Source: Ferrimonas marina (lineage in GTDB: Bacteria > Pseudomonadota > Gammaproteobacteria > Enterobacterales > Shewanellaceae). From it: a stretch of DNA of 64,000 nucleotides. Within the stretch, counting starts at the first letter, position 1. Each line of letters starts with the position of its first letter. The translations under genes and the position numbers were made by a program. The DNA is taken from positions 682,001 to 746,000 of the forward strand of contig NZ_FQXG01000001.1 in the NCBI RefSeq assembly GCF_900129905.1. The letters are read 5' to 3'. Below the pieces are notes generated by a model. It saw nothing but the letters and a program-made list of their open reading frames with translations, was not told the origin of the DNA and did no database searches. Positions 1-8,442 of the stretch are shown here, in pieces.

Positions 1-179
1 GACAAACCTGGGCGATATGGCCAAGCCTGGATGCGGTGGAGCAAGCGCTGGTGACTCATGAGCAGCGCCAACTGCTTAACTGGCTGCGCCGGCCTAACCC
101 TCAGTCGCTAACCCCTGCACTCTTTGCCCCCATGCCAGAGCTGCTCGCCCGAGGTTGGCTGGCGGCACGGGATAACTAG
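1..179 (+). CDS. 3' end of an unidentified protein gene (partial)
   Basis: An open frame runs from the window edge (first full codon at base 3) to TAG at 177-179 and encodes about 58 residues ending in LAARDN. It is rich in Leu, Trp and Arg (NWLRRPNPQSL, PELLARGWLAARDN) and has the GC-rich codon use of the rest of the window, unlike the AT-rich gene that follows. It carries no motif I recognise. The start and most of the gene lie outside the window, so no function is proposed. Confidence 0.5.
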   Translation, partial: QTWAIWPSLDAVEQALVTHEQRQLLNWLRRPNPQSLTPALFAPMPELLARGWLAARDN

Positions 180-359
180 ACTCTAAAAGCTAAACCTTAT
201 AGCGGCCTATAACCGACTTACTTCCTTTGTACTGAAGTACGTCCCAATGAGCCAGCACTACAGCTCGAGTACAGTGTGTACCCTCATTACATAGGTTTTA
301 AGCCGTTGATTGCCATAGGTTCACTTGATAGATTGTCTAGTATTAGTACCTAAGACAAT

Positions 360-383
360 TATGCGGCAAGCTTATCCCGCATA
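360..383. other. Small stem-loop upstream of the zinc-ribbon gene
   Basis: TATGCGG (360-366) and CCGCATA (377-383) form a 7-bp stem with a 10-base loop that itself contains the palindrome AAGCTT. It lies 35 bases before the start codon at 419. There is no U tract, so it is not an obvious terminator. It may be a 5'-UTR structure. The rest of 180-418 shows nothing else I can name. Confidence 0.3.
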
Positions 384-418
384 AGCGGTAGCTAAACTCA
401 ACACCACGGTTAGAAGCC

Positions 419-736
419 ATGAATAGAACATGTCCAAACTGTCTTACTAAATCGCTGAAGCTAAATTTAATTAGTTCGAATGCGAGAATTAGGTGCTCTA
501 ATTGCGCGTTTCAATTCGAACACTCAATACTTCAACAATCCTTAGCGCACTGGTTGTCTTGTGCTTTTATTGCTACAGCGCCGATTGCAGGCCTTTTGAT
601 GCGGAGCTGGACTGTATTCATAGCCCTAATGGTCGTAGTGCCGTGGATAGTATTTATTATATTTATATTCAACTCTTCTCTTTACCCTGTTGGATTCAGG
701 GCAAAAGTAGCCGAGATTAAGAAAGATGGCTTATAA
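419..736 (+). CDS. Small zinc-ribbon membrane protein, unknown function
   Basis: The 105-residue product has two CxxC pairs near the N-terminus (Cys5/Cys8 as CPNC, Cys26/Cys29 as CSNC), as in small zinc ribbons. Two hydrophobic segments follow (about residues 42-62 and 64-86), then a short charged tail (KVAEIKKDGL). This predicts a cytoplasmic zinc-binding head on two membrane helices. It is a single gene between unrelated neighbours, and its codons are clearly more AT-rich than those of the surrounding genes, which suggests recent acquisition. I do not recognise a specific family. The start follows a purine-poor stretch (GTTAGAAGCC), so ribosome binding support is modest. Confidence 0.65.
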   Translation: MNRTCPNCLTKSLKLNLISSNARIRCSNCAFQFEHSILQQSLAHWLSCAFIATAPIAGLLMRSWTVFIALMVVVPWIVFIIFIFNSSLYPVGFRAKVAEIKKDGL

Positions 737-998
737 CAAGTCAAGACAGCTCGAACGTCTCGCACCGGAATTGGCTGCAGATAGACCCTGCGGCAGAGTG
801 GTTTGGTTGTAAAGGTCGGTATGCGGCACCATACGAAACAGCGAATGTCACCTTTGGCCTGATTTAATTAATACCACTATTAGCCTTTTAGCTTAGCAGC
901 CATAATCAATCAACCCTGACCTTTTTCTTCCTACCAATCTCTTTATTGCCATAAAAATCGAATCATGCCGCCAATGGGTGGCGGCACTGGAATCGCTT

Positions 999-1331
999 TT
1001 AACCGCAACACTTCTTATATTTTTTTCCGCTACCACAGAGACAGGGGTCATTTCGGTTGGGTGTTTTCTCAAACACCGCAGTCTTTGGCTTGTTCAGTAG
1101 GGTATCAAGCTCAATGGTGTTTTCTTCCTGCTCTTTATCTACGGTAATATTTGCGCAGATCGAGTGTTCCTCAATAATGGCTTCAATCTCTTCTTTGCGT
1201 GCATCGGTAGAGACAACGATAGAGATGGGCGCTTCTTCCGTACCTGCCTTGACGTCGCGGTTCACGTTGTAACCTGACATCACGTAATTTTGTCGAGCAT
1301 CGATTCGACCTTTGTAAAACATCTTAGACAT
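999..1331 (-). CDS. SEC-C/SWIM-type metal-binding protein, PBPRA1643-like
   Basis: The 110-residue protein ends in a SEC-C zinc motif ([17 protein letters not shown], residues 94-110, with Cys97, Cys99, Cys108 and Cys109), the tail also found on SecA. The N-terminal part ([20 protein letters not shown]) and the overall size match the small SWIM/SEC-C protein family of marine gammaproteobacteria named after PBPRA1643. The middle is a mixed alpha/beta stretch with no catalytic signature. The biochemical role of the family is not known to me; the tail is expected to bind zinc. The gene stands alone, with about 250 bases before the terminator of the next minus-strand gene. Confidence 0.8.
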   Translation of the reverse strand: MSKMFYKGRIDARQNYVMSGYNVNRDVKAGTEEAPISIVVSTDARKEEIEAIIEEHSICANITVDKEQEENTIELDTLLNKPKTAVFEKTPNRNDPCLCGSGKKYKKCCG

Positions 1332-1538
1332 GCTGGTACTCTTTGCAGTGGGTACGGAAAAGGAGCAGGGATTATACGTGTTGCGCTGAAATGATAAAGC
1401 CCTGACTTGGACAATAGCTAACTATAGCGGGACAGCGCTTTGGCGAAGGCTCTTTAGCCTGACACGTCAACATGGCCGCCCACCGTCATTCGGGCTGTAC
1501 CCGCAGGACTCTCCCTCTCGCGCAGCGCCTAAGAAACG

Positions 1539-1566
1539 AAAACGCCGCCCCTTTGGGCGGCGTTTT
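1539..1566 (-). terminator. Terminator of the S9 peptidase gene
   Basis: AAAACGCCGCCC (1539-1550) and GGGCGGCGTTTT (1555-1566) form a perfect 12-bp stem with a CTTT loop. It starts 20 bases past the peptidase stop. The T run is present in both directions, so it can also stop plus-strand transcription. Confidence 0.85.
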
Positions 1567-1585
1567 GCTTGAATAGACTGCCGAA

Positions 1586-3631
1586 TCACTCGGAGTCTTC
1601 GGCCTTGCTGTCAGCGTCAGTCCAGCGCTGCATCCAGCCCAGTACGTGGCTGTACCACTGCTCCAGGTTGTCTTTGTTGAGGATCCAGTGGTTCTCCTCC
1701 TCCCAGACAACCAACTCAGACGGGATGTTCTTGCGCTGCAGCACGGTGTATGCGGCCAGGCCCTGCTCCAGCGGCACCCGGTAATCCTTGGCCCCGTGCA
1801 GCACCAGCATCGGCGTGTTCCACTTATCGATGTGGTTAACCGGGTTGAACTGCTCGTAGCGCTCCTGGGCATCCCAGTAGCTGCCACCGAACTCATACTC
1901 CGGGAACCACAGCTCTTCGGTCACCATGTAGAAGCTGCGCATATCAAACAGGCCAGCATGGTTCACCAGGCACTTGAAGCCTTCCGGCCACTGCCCGGCA
2001 ATCCAGTTCATCATGTAGCCGCCGTAGGAGCCACCGGCGGCACAGGCGTTGTTCACATCCAGCCAGGGTTGCTGTTGGCCCACTGCGGCCAGGCCCTTTT
2101 GCAGGTCGATAAGCGGCTTGCCACCCCAATCCTTGGAGATGGAGTGAGTGAACTCCTGGCCGTAGCCGGTGGAGCCGTGGAAGTCGATCATCACCACACC
2201 AAAGCCGGCGGTTGCCCACAGCTGGGCATTCCAGCGGCCATGCCAGCGATTACCAAAGCTGCCCTGGGGGCCACCGTGCACCAAAAAGGCCACCGGGTAG
2301 GTTTCGCCCTCCTGATAACCGGCCGGTTTGATCCAGTAGCCGTAGACGGTCTCATCGTTCCAGCCCTTGAACTGGAACTGGTCAAACTCCCCCAACTCCA
2401 GCTTGGCCATCGCCTCGCCATTGATATTGGTCAGCTGACGGGCGTTGCGGCCAGCCAGGTCCATGCTGAACAGTTCGGTGGGCTGGCTCAGATCGTTGCG
2501 AGTATAAAGGATGCGATCCCCCGCCACGCCCTTGAGGCTATGGCTGCCCAGCCCAGTGAGGGCGCGCACATCGCCAAAGCGGGTATCGATGGCAAACAGG
2601 GTCACCTGGCCCAGGTCCTGGGCGGAGACCAGCAGGGTGTGGGTGTCCGGGGCAAACATCAGGTTGCCGGGGCTGCGGTCCCATCCCGGGGCCACCTCTT
2701 TCACCTCACCGCTGAACAGGTCTTTGAGCATGATGCGGAAGCGGTCCGCCTCGTAGCCCGGGGTGCTCATCGCCAGCCAGGCCAGGTAGCGGCCATCGGC
2801 TGAAAACACCGGGTGGGCATCCCAGGCGGTGTTATCCGGCGTGAGGTTCTCGGCTTTTCCGCCAGCAACCGGCACCTGCCACAGGTCGTAGTTGGTGTGC
2901 CAGGCGTGGTCGCGCCCCGGTGCCTTGGCGGTGAACACCAGGTGCTTACCGTCCGGGGTGAAGGCCACCTCCTCCATGCCGGAGAAAGGCATCGGCGGCA
3001 CGTCGGTATCCAGCCCGGCGGTCACGTTTAACGGTTCAGACAGGCTCTCGCCTTCAATAGTGGCCACAAACAGCTGGTTGCGCAGGCCATCACCCCAGCT
3101 GTCCCAGTGGCGCACCATCAGGCTGTCGTAGTGCTTGCCCTGCCCTACCTGCTCCAGCCTGGCCTCGGCCTTCTCTTCAGCGCAGGTCAGGTTGTCGCAA
3201 CTGGGGTCGATGCGCAGTTGCAGCGCCACTTGCTGACCTGTGGCATCCAGGCGGTAGTCGGCAATGTCCACCGGCAGATCGGAGACCTGGCGTGCCTCTC
3301 CACCGCTCAGCGGCAGGTACCAAAGCTGGGAGCTGCCACTGCGGGCGGAGAGGAAGAACACCCCTTTGCCGTCCGGGTGGTAGCGTACCGCTTGCTCAGT
3401 GCCCTTGGCATAGGTCAGGCGCTGAGGCTCGGCATCGCTGGTTAACGACAAACGGTAGAGATCCGATTGGCGGGTGTCGCCATCGAGCTGATTGATGGCG
3501 TACACCACCGCATCGCCGCTGGGCGACAGCGCGGTGGAGTGCAGGCTGGCAAGCTGGTTGAGATCCTCCACCGTCATCGGGGCGGCGGAGAGGCCCAGCG
3601 GCAACGCCAGGGCCAGAGTGGCAAGTTTCAT
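1586..3631 (-). CDS. Exported S9 (prolyl oligopeptidase) family peptidase
   Basis: The 681-residue protein has a signal peptide (MKLATLALALPLGLSAA), a beta-propeller-like region with WD40/TolB-type repeats (about 30-400), and a C-terminal alpha/beta hydrolase. The catalytic triad is visible: Ser535 in GGSYGGY, Asp616 in GAKDYRVP and His648 in ENHWI. Length and layout fit dipeptidyl-peptidase 5 or acylaminoacyl-peptidase-like enzymes that act on oligopeptides in the periplasm. The reading frame stays open for 33 more codons upstream, but the chosen ATG is preceded by AAGGACG and directly begins the signal peptide. The exact substrate class within S9 cannot be settled by eye. Confidence 0.9.
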   Translation of the reverse strand: MKLATLALALPLGLSAAPMTVEDLNQLASLHSTALSPSGDAVVYAINQLDGDTRQSDLYRLSLTSDAEPQRLTYAKGTEQAVRYHPDGKGVFFLSARSGSSQLWYLPLSGGEARQVSDLPVDIADYRLDATGQQVALQLRIDPSCDNLTCAEEKAEARLEQVGQGKHYDSLMVRHWDSWGDGLRNQLFVATIEGESLSEPLNVTAGLDTDVPPMPFSGMEEVAFTPDGKHLVFTAKAPGRDHAWHTNYDLWQVPVAGGKAENLTPDNTAWDAHPVFSADGRYLAWLAMSTPGYEADRFRIMLKDLFSGEVKEVAPGWDRSPGNLMFAPDTHTLLVSAQDLGQVTLFAIDTRFGDVRALTGLGSHSLKGVAGDRILYTRNDLSQPTELFSMDLAGRNARQLTNINGEAMAKLELGEFDQFQFKGWNDETVYGYWIKPAGYQEGETYPVAFLVHGGPQGSFGNRWHGRWNAQLWATAGFGVVMIDFHGSTGYGQEFTHSISKDWGGKPLIDLQKGLAAVGQQQPWLDVNNACAAGGSYGGYMMNWIAGQWPEGFKCLVNHAGLFDMRSFYMVTEELWFPEYEFGGSYWDAQERYEQFNPVNHIDKWNTPMLVLHGAKDYRVPLEQGLAAYTVLQRKNIPSELVVWEEENHWILNKDNLEQWYSHVLGWMQRWTDADSKAEDSE

Positions 3632-3911
3632 CTTGACGTCCTTATCGGTGCCCAAGGGCACACATCTTGTTCTTACGCTTGGAAATGGGTTGTTGCGAAG
3701 AGGTAACACATTGGTGCCACACTGTTCCACAAGCGCATCGGCAGCACAACCCTCAACCTAGGATGAACATGCCAAGGTCTGTAAACCCTACACTGGCGCA
3801 AGAACGCATGCGGACTGAGCAAAAAATGGACAACTCCCGGGTTATGTGTCACCACTTTATGAAGCGCCCGAGTCACTCGACCCGGGACCGTGAGCAAAGG
3901 GAGAGCAAAAG

Positions 3912-4331
3912 ATGCAACGACGTGAGTTTATCCGCCTGAGCCTGGTCACCGGTGCGGCGGGGATCCTGCTGCCTCGCCAGGCACTGGCCGACGGTCACGA
4001 AGCCAGCATGGCCGGTGGGGTTTACTACACCAAGGACGCCCCGGGCCGCTGGGATCAGAAGGTAGCAGGCCACCTGCCGGTACTGGAGACCGACACCACC
4101 AAGGGCCTGGTGCGGATCACCACCGGCCATGAGATGAAAGGCTACGAGCACTACATCGTGAAGCACACGCTGCTCAACAGTAACTTTGAGTTTGTGTCCG
4201 AGAAGGTGTTCAATCCGGAGAAAGAGATGGCCCCCATCTCCGAGCACTCTCTCGAAGGCCTCACCGGCACCGTCTACGCCCTGAGCATGTGCAATCTGCA
4301 CGACGTCTGGCTCAACTCCATCGAGGTTTAA
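3912..4331 (+). CDS. Tat-exported superoxide reductase (desulfoferrodoxin/neelaredoxin type)
   Basis: The 139-residue protein starts with a twin-arginine signal (RREFIRLSLVTGAAGILL), so a folded, metal-loaded enzyme is probably exported. The rest matches the iron-binding domain of superoxide reductases: GHLPVLE (His54), TGHEM (His73), EHYIVKH (His80) and the hallmark CNLHDVW (Cys127, His130). These supply the four-His, one-Cys Fe(II) site that reduces superoxide to peroxide. The conserved Glu-Lys pair just before the first ligand (EKHVP in classical enzymes) is replaced by Ala-Gly, and the second-to-third His spacing is one residue longer. There is no rubredoxin-like N-terminal domain. It is a single-gene unit followed by a hairpin. 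Confidence 0.85.
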   Translation: MQRREFIRLSLVTGAAGILLPRQALADGHEASMAGGVYYTKDAPGRWDQKVAGHLPVLETDTTKGLVRITTGHEMKGYEHYIVKHTLLNSNFEFVSEKVFNPEKEMAPISEHSLEGLTGTVYALSMCNLHDVWLNSIEV

Positions 4332-4370
4332 TGTGGTTGGCCGCTTCGGCGGCCTGCCCCAAAATATCCC

Positions 4371-4394
4371 ACCTCAAGCTTTCACTTGGGTTTT
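4371..4394 (+). terminator. Probable terminator of the superoxide reductase gene
   Basis: ACC-CAAG (4371-4378, with one bulged T) pairs with CTTGGGT (4385-4391), followed by TTT. A second, GC-rich hairpin (GGCCGC-TTCG-GCGGCC, 4339-4354) sits directly behind the stop codon but lacks a U tract. Confidence 0.5.
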
Positions 4395-4519
4395 AAAGTA
4401 AGAATCCTTCGCTTTGAACGTGATTTTGTGAGGTCGACCCTGCAAAATCGACAGCTCAGCCTGAAATCGCCCCATACTCTTGATAACGTCTGTGGCAGAT
4501 ACAGATAAGGAGTGTCTCC

Positions 4520-4705
4520 ATGTCATTGGCGATCATCGTCCTGAGCGGCATCTTTTCCTTGCTGGCCGGCTCCACCTTCGCCCTGTTGACCATGATGAAG
4601 GAGCGCGGGCTGTTTGAAATCATTATGGGCACCCTGGTCACCATGGCCACCGTGGGTGGCTCTTCCTGGTTGCTGATGTGGAAGCAGATGCTCTGCCTGA
4701 GCTGA
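4520..4705 (+). CDS. Small two-helix membrane protein, unknown
   Basis: A 61-residue protein with two hydrophobic helices (about residues 3-24 and 33-54), separated by a short charged loop with the motif MMKERGLFE. A strong ribosome site (AAGGAG, 8 bases before ATG) and a following terminator make it a credible gene. No residues suggest catalysis, and it resembles the many short inner-membrane proteins of unknown role. It stands alone between superoxide reductase and fumarase. Confidence 0.65.
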   Translation: MSLAIIVLSGIFSLLAGSTFALLTMMKERGLFEIIMGTLVTMATVGGSSWLLMWKQMLCLS

Positions 4706-4744
4706 GCCTGTCCGAACCGGCCCTGACCCAGGCCAGGAAACAAG

Positions 4745-4770
4745 AAAGCCCCACCGAAGTGGGGCTTTTT
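4745..4770. terminator. Shared terminator between the 61-aa protein and fumarase
   Basis: AAAGCCCCAC (4745-4754), loop CGAA, GTGGGGCTTT (4759-4768), then more T. T runs flank both sides, so it serves both the plus-strand small gene and the minus-strand fumarase gene. Confidence 0.85.
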
Positions 4771-4788
4771 TGTATCTGAGCAAGACGG

Positions 4789-6300
4789 TTACGCCATCTC
4801 AGCAATCTGTCCACGCCAGTAGGCTGGGCCGGTCTGGTGGACGTTATTACCACCGGCATCGACCGCCACGGTCACCGGCATATCCTCCACCTCGAACTCG
4901 TAGATCGCTTCCATACCCAGGTCTTCAAAGGCCACAACGCGGGCCTGCTTGATCGCCTTTGAAACCAGGTAGGCCGCGCCGCCGACCGCCATCAGGTAGA
5001 CCGACTGGTGCTTGGCGATGGACTCCACCGTAGCCGGGCCACGCTCCGCCTTGCCGATCATCCCCATCAGGCCGGTTTGCGACAGCATCTGCTCGGTGAA
5101 CTTGTCCATTCGGGTTGCGGTGGTGGGGCCAGCCGGGCCAACCACCTCGTCACCCACGGCATCCACCGGGCCAACGTAGTAGATAAAGCGCCCTTTGAAG
5201 TCGACCCCCTGCGGCAGACCTTCGCCAGAGTCCAACAGATCCTTGATCCGCTTGTGGGCAGCATCACGGCCGGTGAGGATCTTGCCGTTGAGCAACAACA
5301 CATCGCCAGCCTTCCAGCTGCGCTGCTCCGCCTCGGTCAGGTTATCGAGATCCACCCGCTTAACGTTGTCGCCCACCTCCTGGGTTACCTCAGGCCAGTC
5401 GCTCAGGCTCGGTACCGGCAACTCCGCCGGGCCGGTGCCATCCAGGTGGAAGTGCACGTGACGGGTGGCGGCGCAGTTAGGGATCATCACCACCGGCTTG
5501 GAGGCCGCGTGAGTGGGGGCAGATTTGATCTTCACATCCAGAACCGTGGTGACGCCGCCCAGGCCCTGGGCACCGATCCCCAGCTTGTTGGCCCGGTCGA
5601 AGATCTCCAGGCGCAGTGCCTCTTCGGCGTTGTCGGCACCGCGAGCCTGCAGCTCATGGATGTCGATGTGCTCCATCAGCGCCTCTTTGGCCATCACCGC
5701 GGCCTTCTCCGCGGTACCGCCGATACCGATACCCAGCATGCCCGGCGGACACCAGCCGGCGCCCATGGTGGGCAGGGTTTTCTCTACCCAGTCCGCCACG
5801 TTGTCAGACGGGTTAAGCATCACCATCTTGGATTTGTTTTCGGAGCCGCCACCCTTGGCGGCGATCATCACCTCGACCTGGTCGCCGGGCACCATCTCCA
5901 CGTGCAGCACAGACGGGGTGTTGTCCTTGGTGTTCTTCCGGGCACCGGCGGGATCGGCCACGATGGAGGCCCGCAGCGGGTTATCCGGGTTGGTGTAAGC
6001 GCGGCGCACCCCTTCATCCACCATCTGCTGAACGGTCAGATCACTGTCCCACTGCACCTGCATACCGATCTTAACGAAGCAGGTGACGATGCCGGTGTCC
6101 TGACACAGCGGACGATGACCTTCGGCACTCATGCGGGAGTTAATCAGGATCTGCGCCATCGCGTCCTTGGCCGCTGGATTGAGTTCCTTGGCGTGGGCCT
6201 CGGTCAGGGCCTGGATGAAATCCTTGGGGTGGTAATAGGAAATGTATTGCAGCGCATCAGCGACGGAGCTGATGAAATGCTCTTTTTGAATGACAGCCAT
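4789..6300 (-). CDS. fumA: Fumarate hydratase, class I (4Fe-4S)
   Basis: The 503-residue enzyme interconverts fumarate and L-malate in the TCA cycle. It has the alpha and beta parts of class I fumarases in one chain. The three cluster cysteines are Cys66 (PLCQDTG), Cys184 (GWCPPG) and Cys276 (PNCAATRH), and the substrate-binding stretch KGGGSENKSK lies at 149-158. The C-terminal beta domain contains GPTTATRMD and the QSVYLMAVGGAAYL segment. It is slightly shorter than E. coli FumA (548 residues). It is transcribed alone and ends at a bidirectional terminator. The FumA/FumB distinction cannot be made from sequence, so the symbol denotes the class I enzyme only. The cluster should be sensitive to superoxide; a superoxide reductase gene lies just beyond. 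Confidence 0.95.
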   Translation of the reverse strand: MAVIQKEHFISSVADALQYISYYHPKDFIQALTEAHAKELNPAAKDAMAQILINSRMSAEGHRPLCQDTGIVTCFVKIGMQVQWDSDLTVQQMVDEGVRRAYTNPDNPLRASIVADPAGARKNTKDNTPSVLHVEMVPGDQVEVMIAAKGGGSENKSKMVMLNPSDNVADWVEKTLPTMGAGWCPPGMLGIGIGGTAEKAAVMAKEALMEHIDIHELQARGADNAEEALRLEIFDRANKLGIGAQGLGGVTTVLDVKIKSAPTHAASKPVVMIPNCAATRHVHFHLDGTGPAELPVPSLSDWPEVTQEVGDNVKRVDLDNLTEAEQRSWKAGDVLLLNGKILTGRDAAHKRIKDLLDSGEGLPQGVDFKGRFIYYVGPVDAVGDEVVGPAGPTTATRMDKFTEQMLSQTGLMGMIGKAERGPATVESIAKHQSVYLMAVGGAAYLVSKAIKQARVVAFEDLGMEAIYEFEVEDMPVTVAVDAGGNNVHQTGPAYWRGQIAEMA

Positions 6301-6517
6301 TGCTTACTCCATGGGGCATCCCGCCCTTCTATGCACAGGCCTGTGTCCGGCCGGTTTGCTGCACATCATACCTTGAGCTTGCAGCAGGCTCCACAGTCTG
6401 TGAAGGATGTCACACCCCAGACTCTGGGCACTAACTAACTGATACATAGCGATAACCCTAGCCAGAATGCGGCCATGTTACACTCAAGAGATTGACCCAA
6501 TCGGAGTTCAGCCCTGC

Positions 6518-7345
6518 ATGCGCGCTGTCGTTGCCCTGTTTTTCCTGCTGTTTGCCCTCTCGGTTCGGGCGGAGTTTCCCCCCATCGCCGGGGGTGAACA
6601 GAGCCTGAGCTTGCCCGGCAAGGTGGTGTGGCACGACCTGTTCAGCTCCGATCCCCGCGCCAGTGCCACCTTCTACCAGCGGGTGTTTGGCTGGCAGATC
6701 GTCGCCCTGGAAAACGAGCCCTACTGGCTGTTCTACCATGACAACCAGCCTCTGGCTGGCATGGTGATGCGAGAAGAGCCGGACCAATCCCGGGCCGGGG
6801 CGATCTGGATCCCTCATTTCTCCAGCTCAAACCTGGATCCGTCCAGTACCCTGGCCAAGCGCAGCCGCTGGCTGATGCCTCCGCGTAAGATGGGGCAGCG
6901 GGGTGTCCAGGCGATCGGTCAGGATCCCCAGGGCGGGATCTTCGGGCTGCTTAAATCCGAGGCTGGCGACCCACAAGACAGCGCCGCCGGTCCGGGGGAA
7001 TTCGGCTGGCACATGCTGTTCACCCCCAAGGCCGATGACGCCAGTGAGTTCTACCAGAAGATGCTGTTGGTGGAGCGAGAGCCGGACAACGACAGCTGGC
7101 TGCTCAACTCCGCCGGGGTCTCCCGGGCGGTGATCAGCCCAGCCAAAACCGAGCAAGACGATCGCGGAGCGGTCTGGCTGGCCGCCATTGTCGTACAAGA
7201 CTTGGATGAGAGTGCCACCCAAGCCCTGGCAGCCGGTGCCAGCTGGCTGGTGGAACCCCAAGATGGTGACAGCATCTACCTGATGATCGACCCTGTCGGT
7301 GCCCTGTTTGGCCTGATGGGGGTTACAGAGGAGGTAAGCCCATGA
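6518..7345 (+). CDS. Exported VOC (glyoxalase/dioxygenase fold) protein
   Basis: The protein (275 residues from the chosen start) has a signal peptide (MRAVVALFFLLFALSVRAEF) followed by two vicinal-oxygen-chelate modules (about 35-125 and 155-270). Each has the family pattern W-H-x-L-F...A..FY..VFGW: VVWHDLFSSDPRASATFYQ in the first and FGWHMLFTPKADDASEFYQ in the second. VOC proteins usually bind a divalent metal, but most studied ones are cytoplasmic, so export is unusual. The frame extends 17 codons further upstream; the chosen ATG begins the signal peptide. The stop overlaps the next start (ATGA at 7342-7345), so the two genes are translationally coupled. Substrate unknown. Confidence 0.8.
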   Translation: MRAVVALFFLLFALSVRAEFPPIAGGEQSLSLPGKVVWHDLFSSDPRASATFYQRVFGWQIVALENEPYWLFYHDNQPLAGMVMREEPDQSRAGAIWIPHFSSSNLDPSSTLAKRSRWLMPPRKMGQRGVQAIGQDPQGGIFGLLKSEAGDPQDSAAGPGEFGWHMLFTPKADDASEFYQKMLLVEREPDNDSWLLNSAGVSRAVISPAKTEQDDRGAVWLAAIVVQDLDESATQALAAGASWLVEPQDGDSIYLMIDPVGALFGLMGVTEEVSP

Positions 7346-8073
7346 GAGGTTCGCCCTGGCGCGGTGTGCTAACGCTGCTGCTGGCCCTGTTCCTGGTCAC
7401 CGGCTGCAGCAACCGCACCGCCTACAAGACCACCTGGTACTCCAGCTACTACTACGGCTCCTACTGGTACGATCCCTGGTATTACCCCTACTGGTACTAC
7501 GATCGCTACTACTGGCGCCCTCGCCCGCCGATCTATCCGCCCAAGCCGCCACCGGTGCGGCCGGATCCACCGGTTCACCTGCCAGAGCCACCGATCGCCC
7601 ACCGTCCGGTGCAGTTGCCGGGGAATCCCACCCCGCAGCCGCCGGTACAGCTGCCTACCAACCCAGGCAAGCCACCGGTGACCTTGCTGCCCAGCCAGCT
7701 GCCCACCCGGCCTGCGACGGGCCCTCGACCGGCCTACGGCTATCGCCCCGAAATCGGCAAACCGGTGGCACCACGTCCGGTGCCAGGATACCGGCCCGAC
7801 GCCAGCAACCCGGTGGTGCGCCCGGCCCCTGGCTATCGCCCTCACCAGCCCTCGGTGCGGCCACAGCCGGCAGTACGCCCGTCTCATCCGACGGTGCGTC
7901 CATCGCAACCGGCCCTGCGCCCCACCCAGCCAGTGGTTCAGCCACGGCCGGTGGCACCGCGTCCATCAATACAGCAACCGCGGCAGATGCGCCCCAGTAC
8001 CATGCCAGTGCAACGGCCCATGCCCCGTCCAGCCCCACGCCCCAGTGGTGCGCCGGCTCGACGCAACAATTGA
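7342..8073 (+). CDS. Aromatic- and Arg/Pro-rich lipoprotein, unknown
   Basis: The 243-residue protein has a lipoprotein signal ending LVTGC (Cys22). Residues 32-58 are two-thirds Tyr/Trp (18 of 27), and the remaining ~180 residues are a low-complexity Pro/Arg/Val tail with recurring GYRP (about four times) and VRPS-P units. No globular domain is visible. Such tails are usually extended and can bind peptidoglycan, polysaccharide or partner proteins; this is inference. It is coupled by ATGA overlap to the exported VOC protein upstream, and a strong terminator follows, so the two form a dedicated two-gene operon. Confidence 0.8.
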   Translation: MRGSPWRGVLTLLLALFLVTGCSNRTAYKTTWYSSYYYGSYWYDPWYYPYWYYDRYYWRPRPPIYPPKPPPVRPDPPVHLPEPPIAHRPVQLPGNPTPQPPVQLPTNPGKPPVTLLPSQLPTRPATGPRPAYGYRPEIGKPVAPRPVPGYRPDASNPVVRPAPGYRPHQPSVRPQPAVRPSHPTVRPSQPALRPTQPVVQPRPVAPRPSIQQPRQMRPSTMPVQRPMPRPAPRPSGAPARRNN

Positions 8074-8127
8074 TGGCAAGGTGAGTCACCACCAGACGCA
8101 GCAAAGCAGACCAATACAGGGCACAAA

Positions 8128-8151
8128 AAAGGCACCCCTCGGGGTGCCTTT
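8128..8151. terminator. Terminator between the RP-rich lipoprotein and the 70-aa gene
   Basis: AAAGGCACCCC (8128-8138), two-base loop, GGGGTGCCTTT (8141-8151). It sits between convergent genes with T runs on both sides. Confidence 0.85.
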
Positions 8152-8165
8152 CTCATATCTGGCGC

Positions 8166-8378
8166 TCAGGCCTTGCTGCGATAGTTGCCGTTGACCCAGC
8201 ACTCCGGCAGTCCTTCGCCGGACGGAAAGGTTAACGCGCGCTTGTCGCACATCTCCGGATCAGCCAAGTCCTGGCCACATTGAAACTGGACGGAAACTCT
8301 GTCGGCGAAGGGGTTCACCAGCGCATGGCTGTCGATCACCTCCACCAGATCACCGGAATATCGTTCTCTTAGTAGCAT
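8166..8378 (-). CDS. Small conserved protein of gammaproteobacteria, unknown
   Basis: The 70-residue protein begins MLLRERYSGDLVEVIDSHALVNPF and ends with FPSGEGLPECWVNGNYR. These segments fit my recollection of a short protein in Vibrio and Shewanella that databases often label acetyltransferase without a visible acetyltransferase fold. The pattern LxxxGxLxEVxDxxALxxP...G.dL.DPE....L.FPSGE.LP.CW is distinctive. It has three Cys, no signal peptide and no membrane segment. It shares a terminator with the convergent lipoprotein gene. Function unknown. Confidence 0.7.
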   Translation of the reverse strand: MLLRERYSGDLVEVIDSHALVNPFADRVSVQFQCGQDLADPEMCDKRALTFPSGEGLPECWVNGNYRSKA

Positions 8379-8442
8379 TGCAATGCTCCCTCAATCCTAA
8401 CTCCTTAAGTGTAGGAAACTCCCGGCAACTCGTGTATTGCCC

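Noticed and set aside
360..850. The gene at 419-736 as an integron cassette (GTTAGAAGCC before it, TTATAACAAG after it).
   Set aside because: The flanks match the attC core sites only in part (GTTAGAA against GTTRRRY; TTATAAC against RYYYAAC), no complete attC fold could be drawn, and no integrase or second cassette is near.
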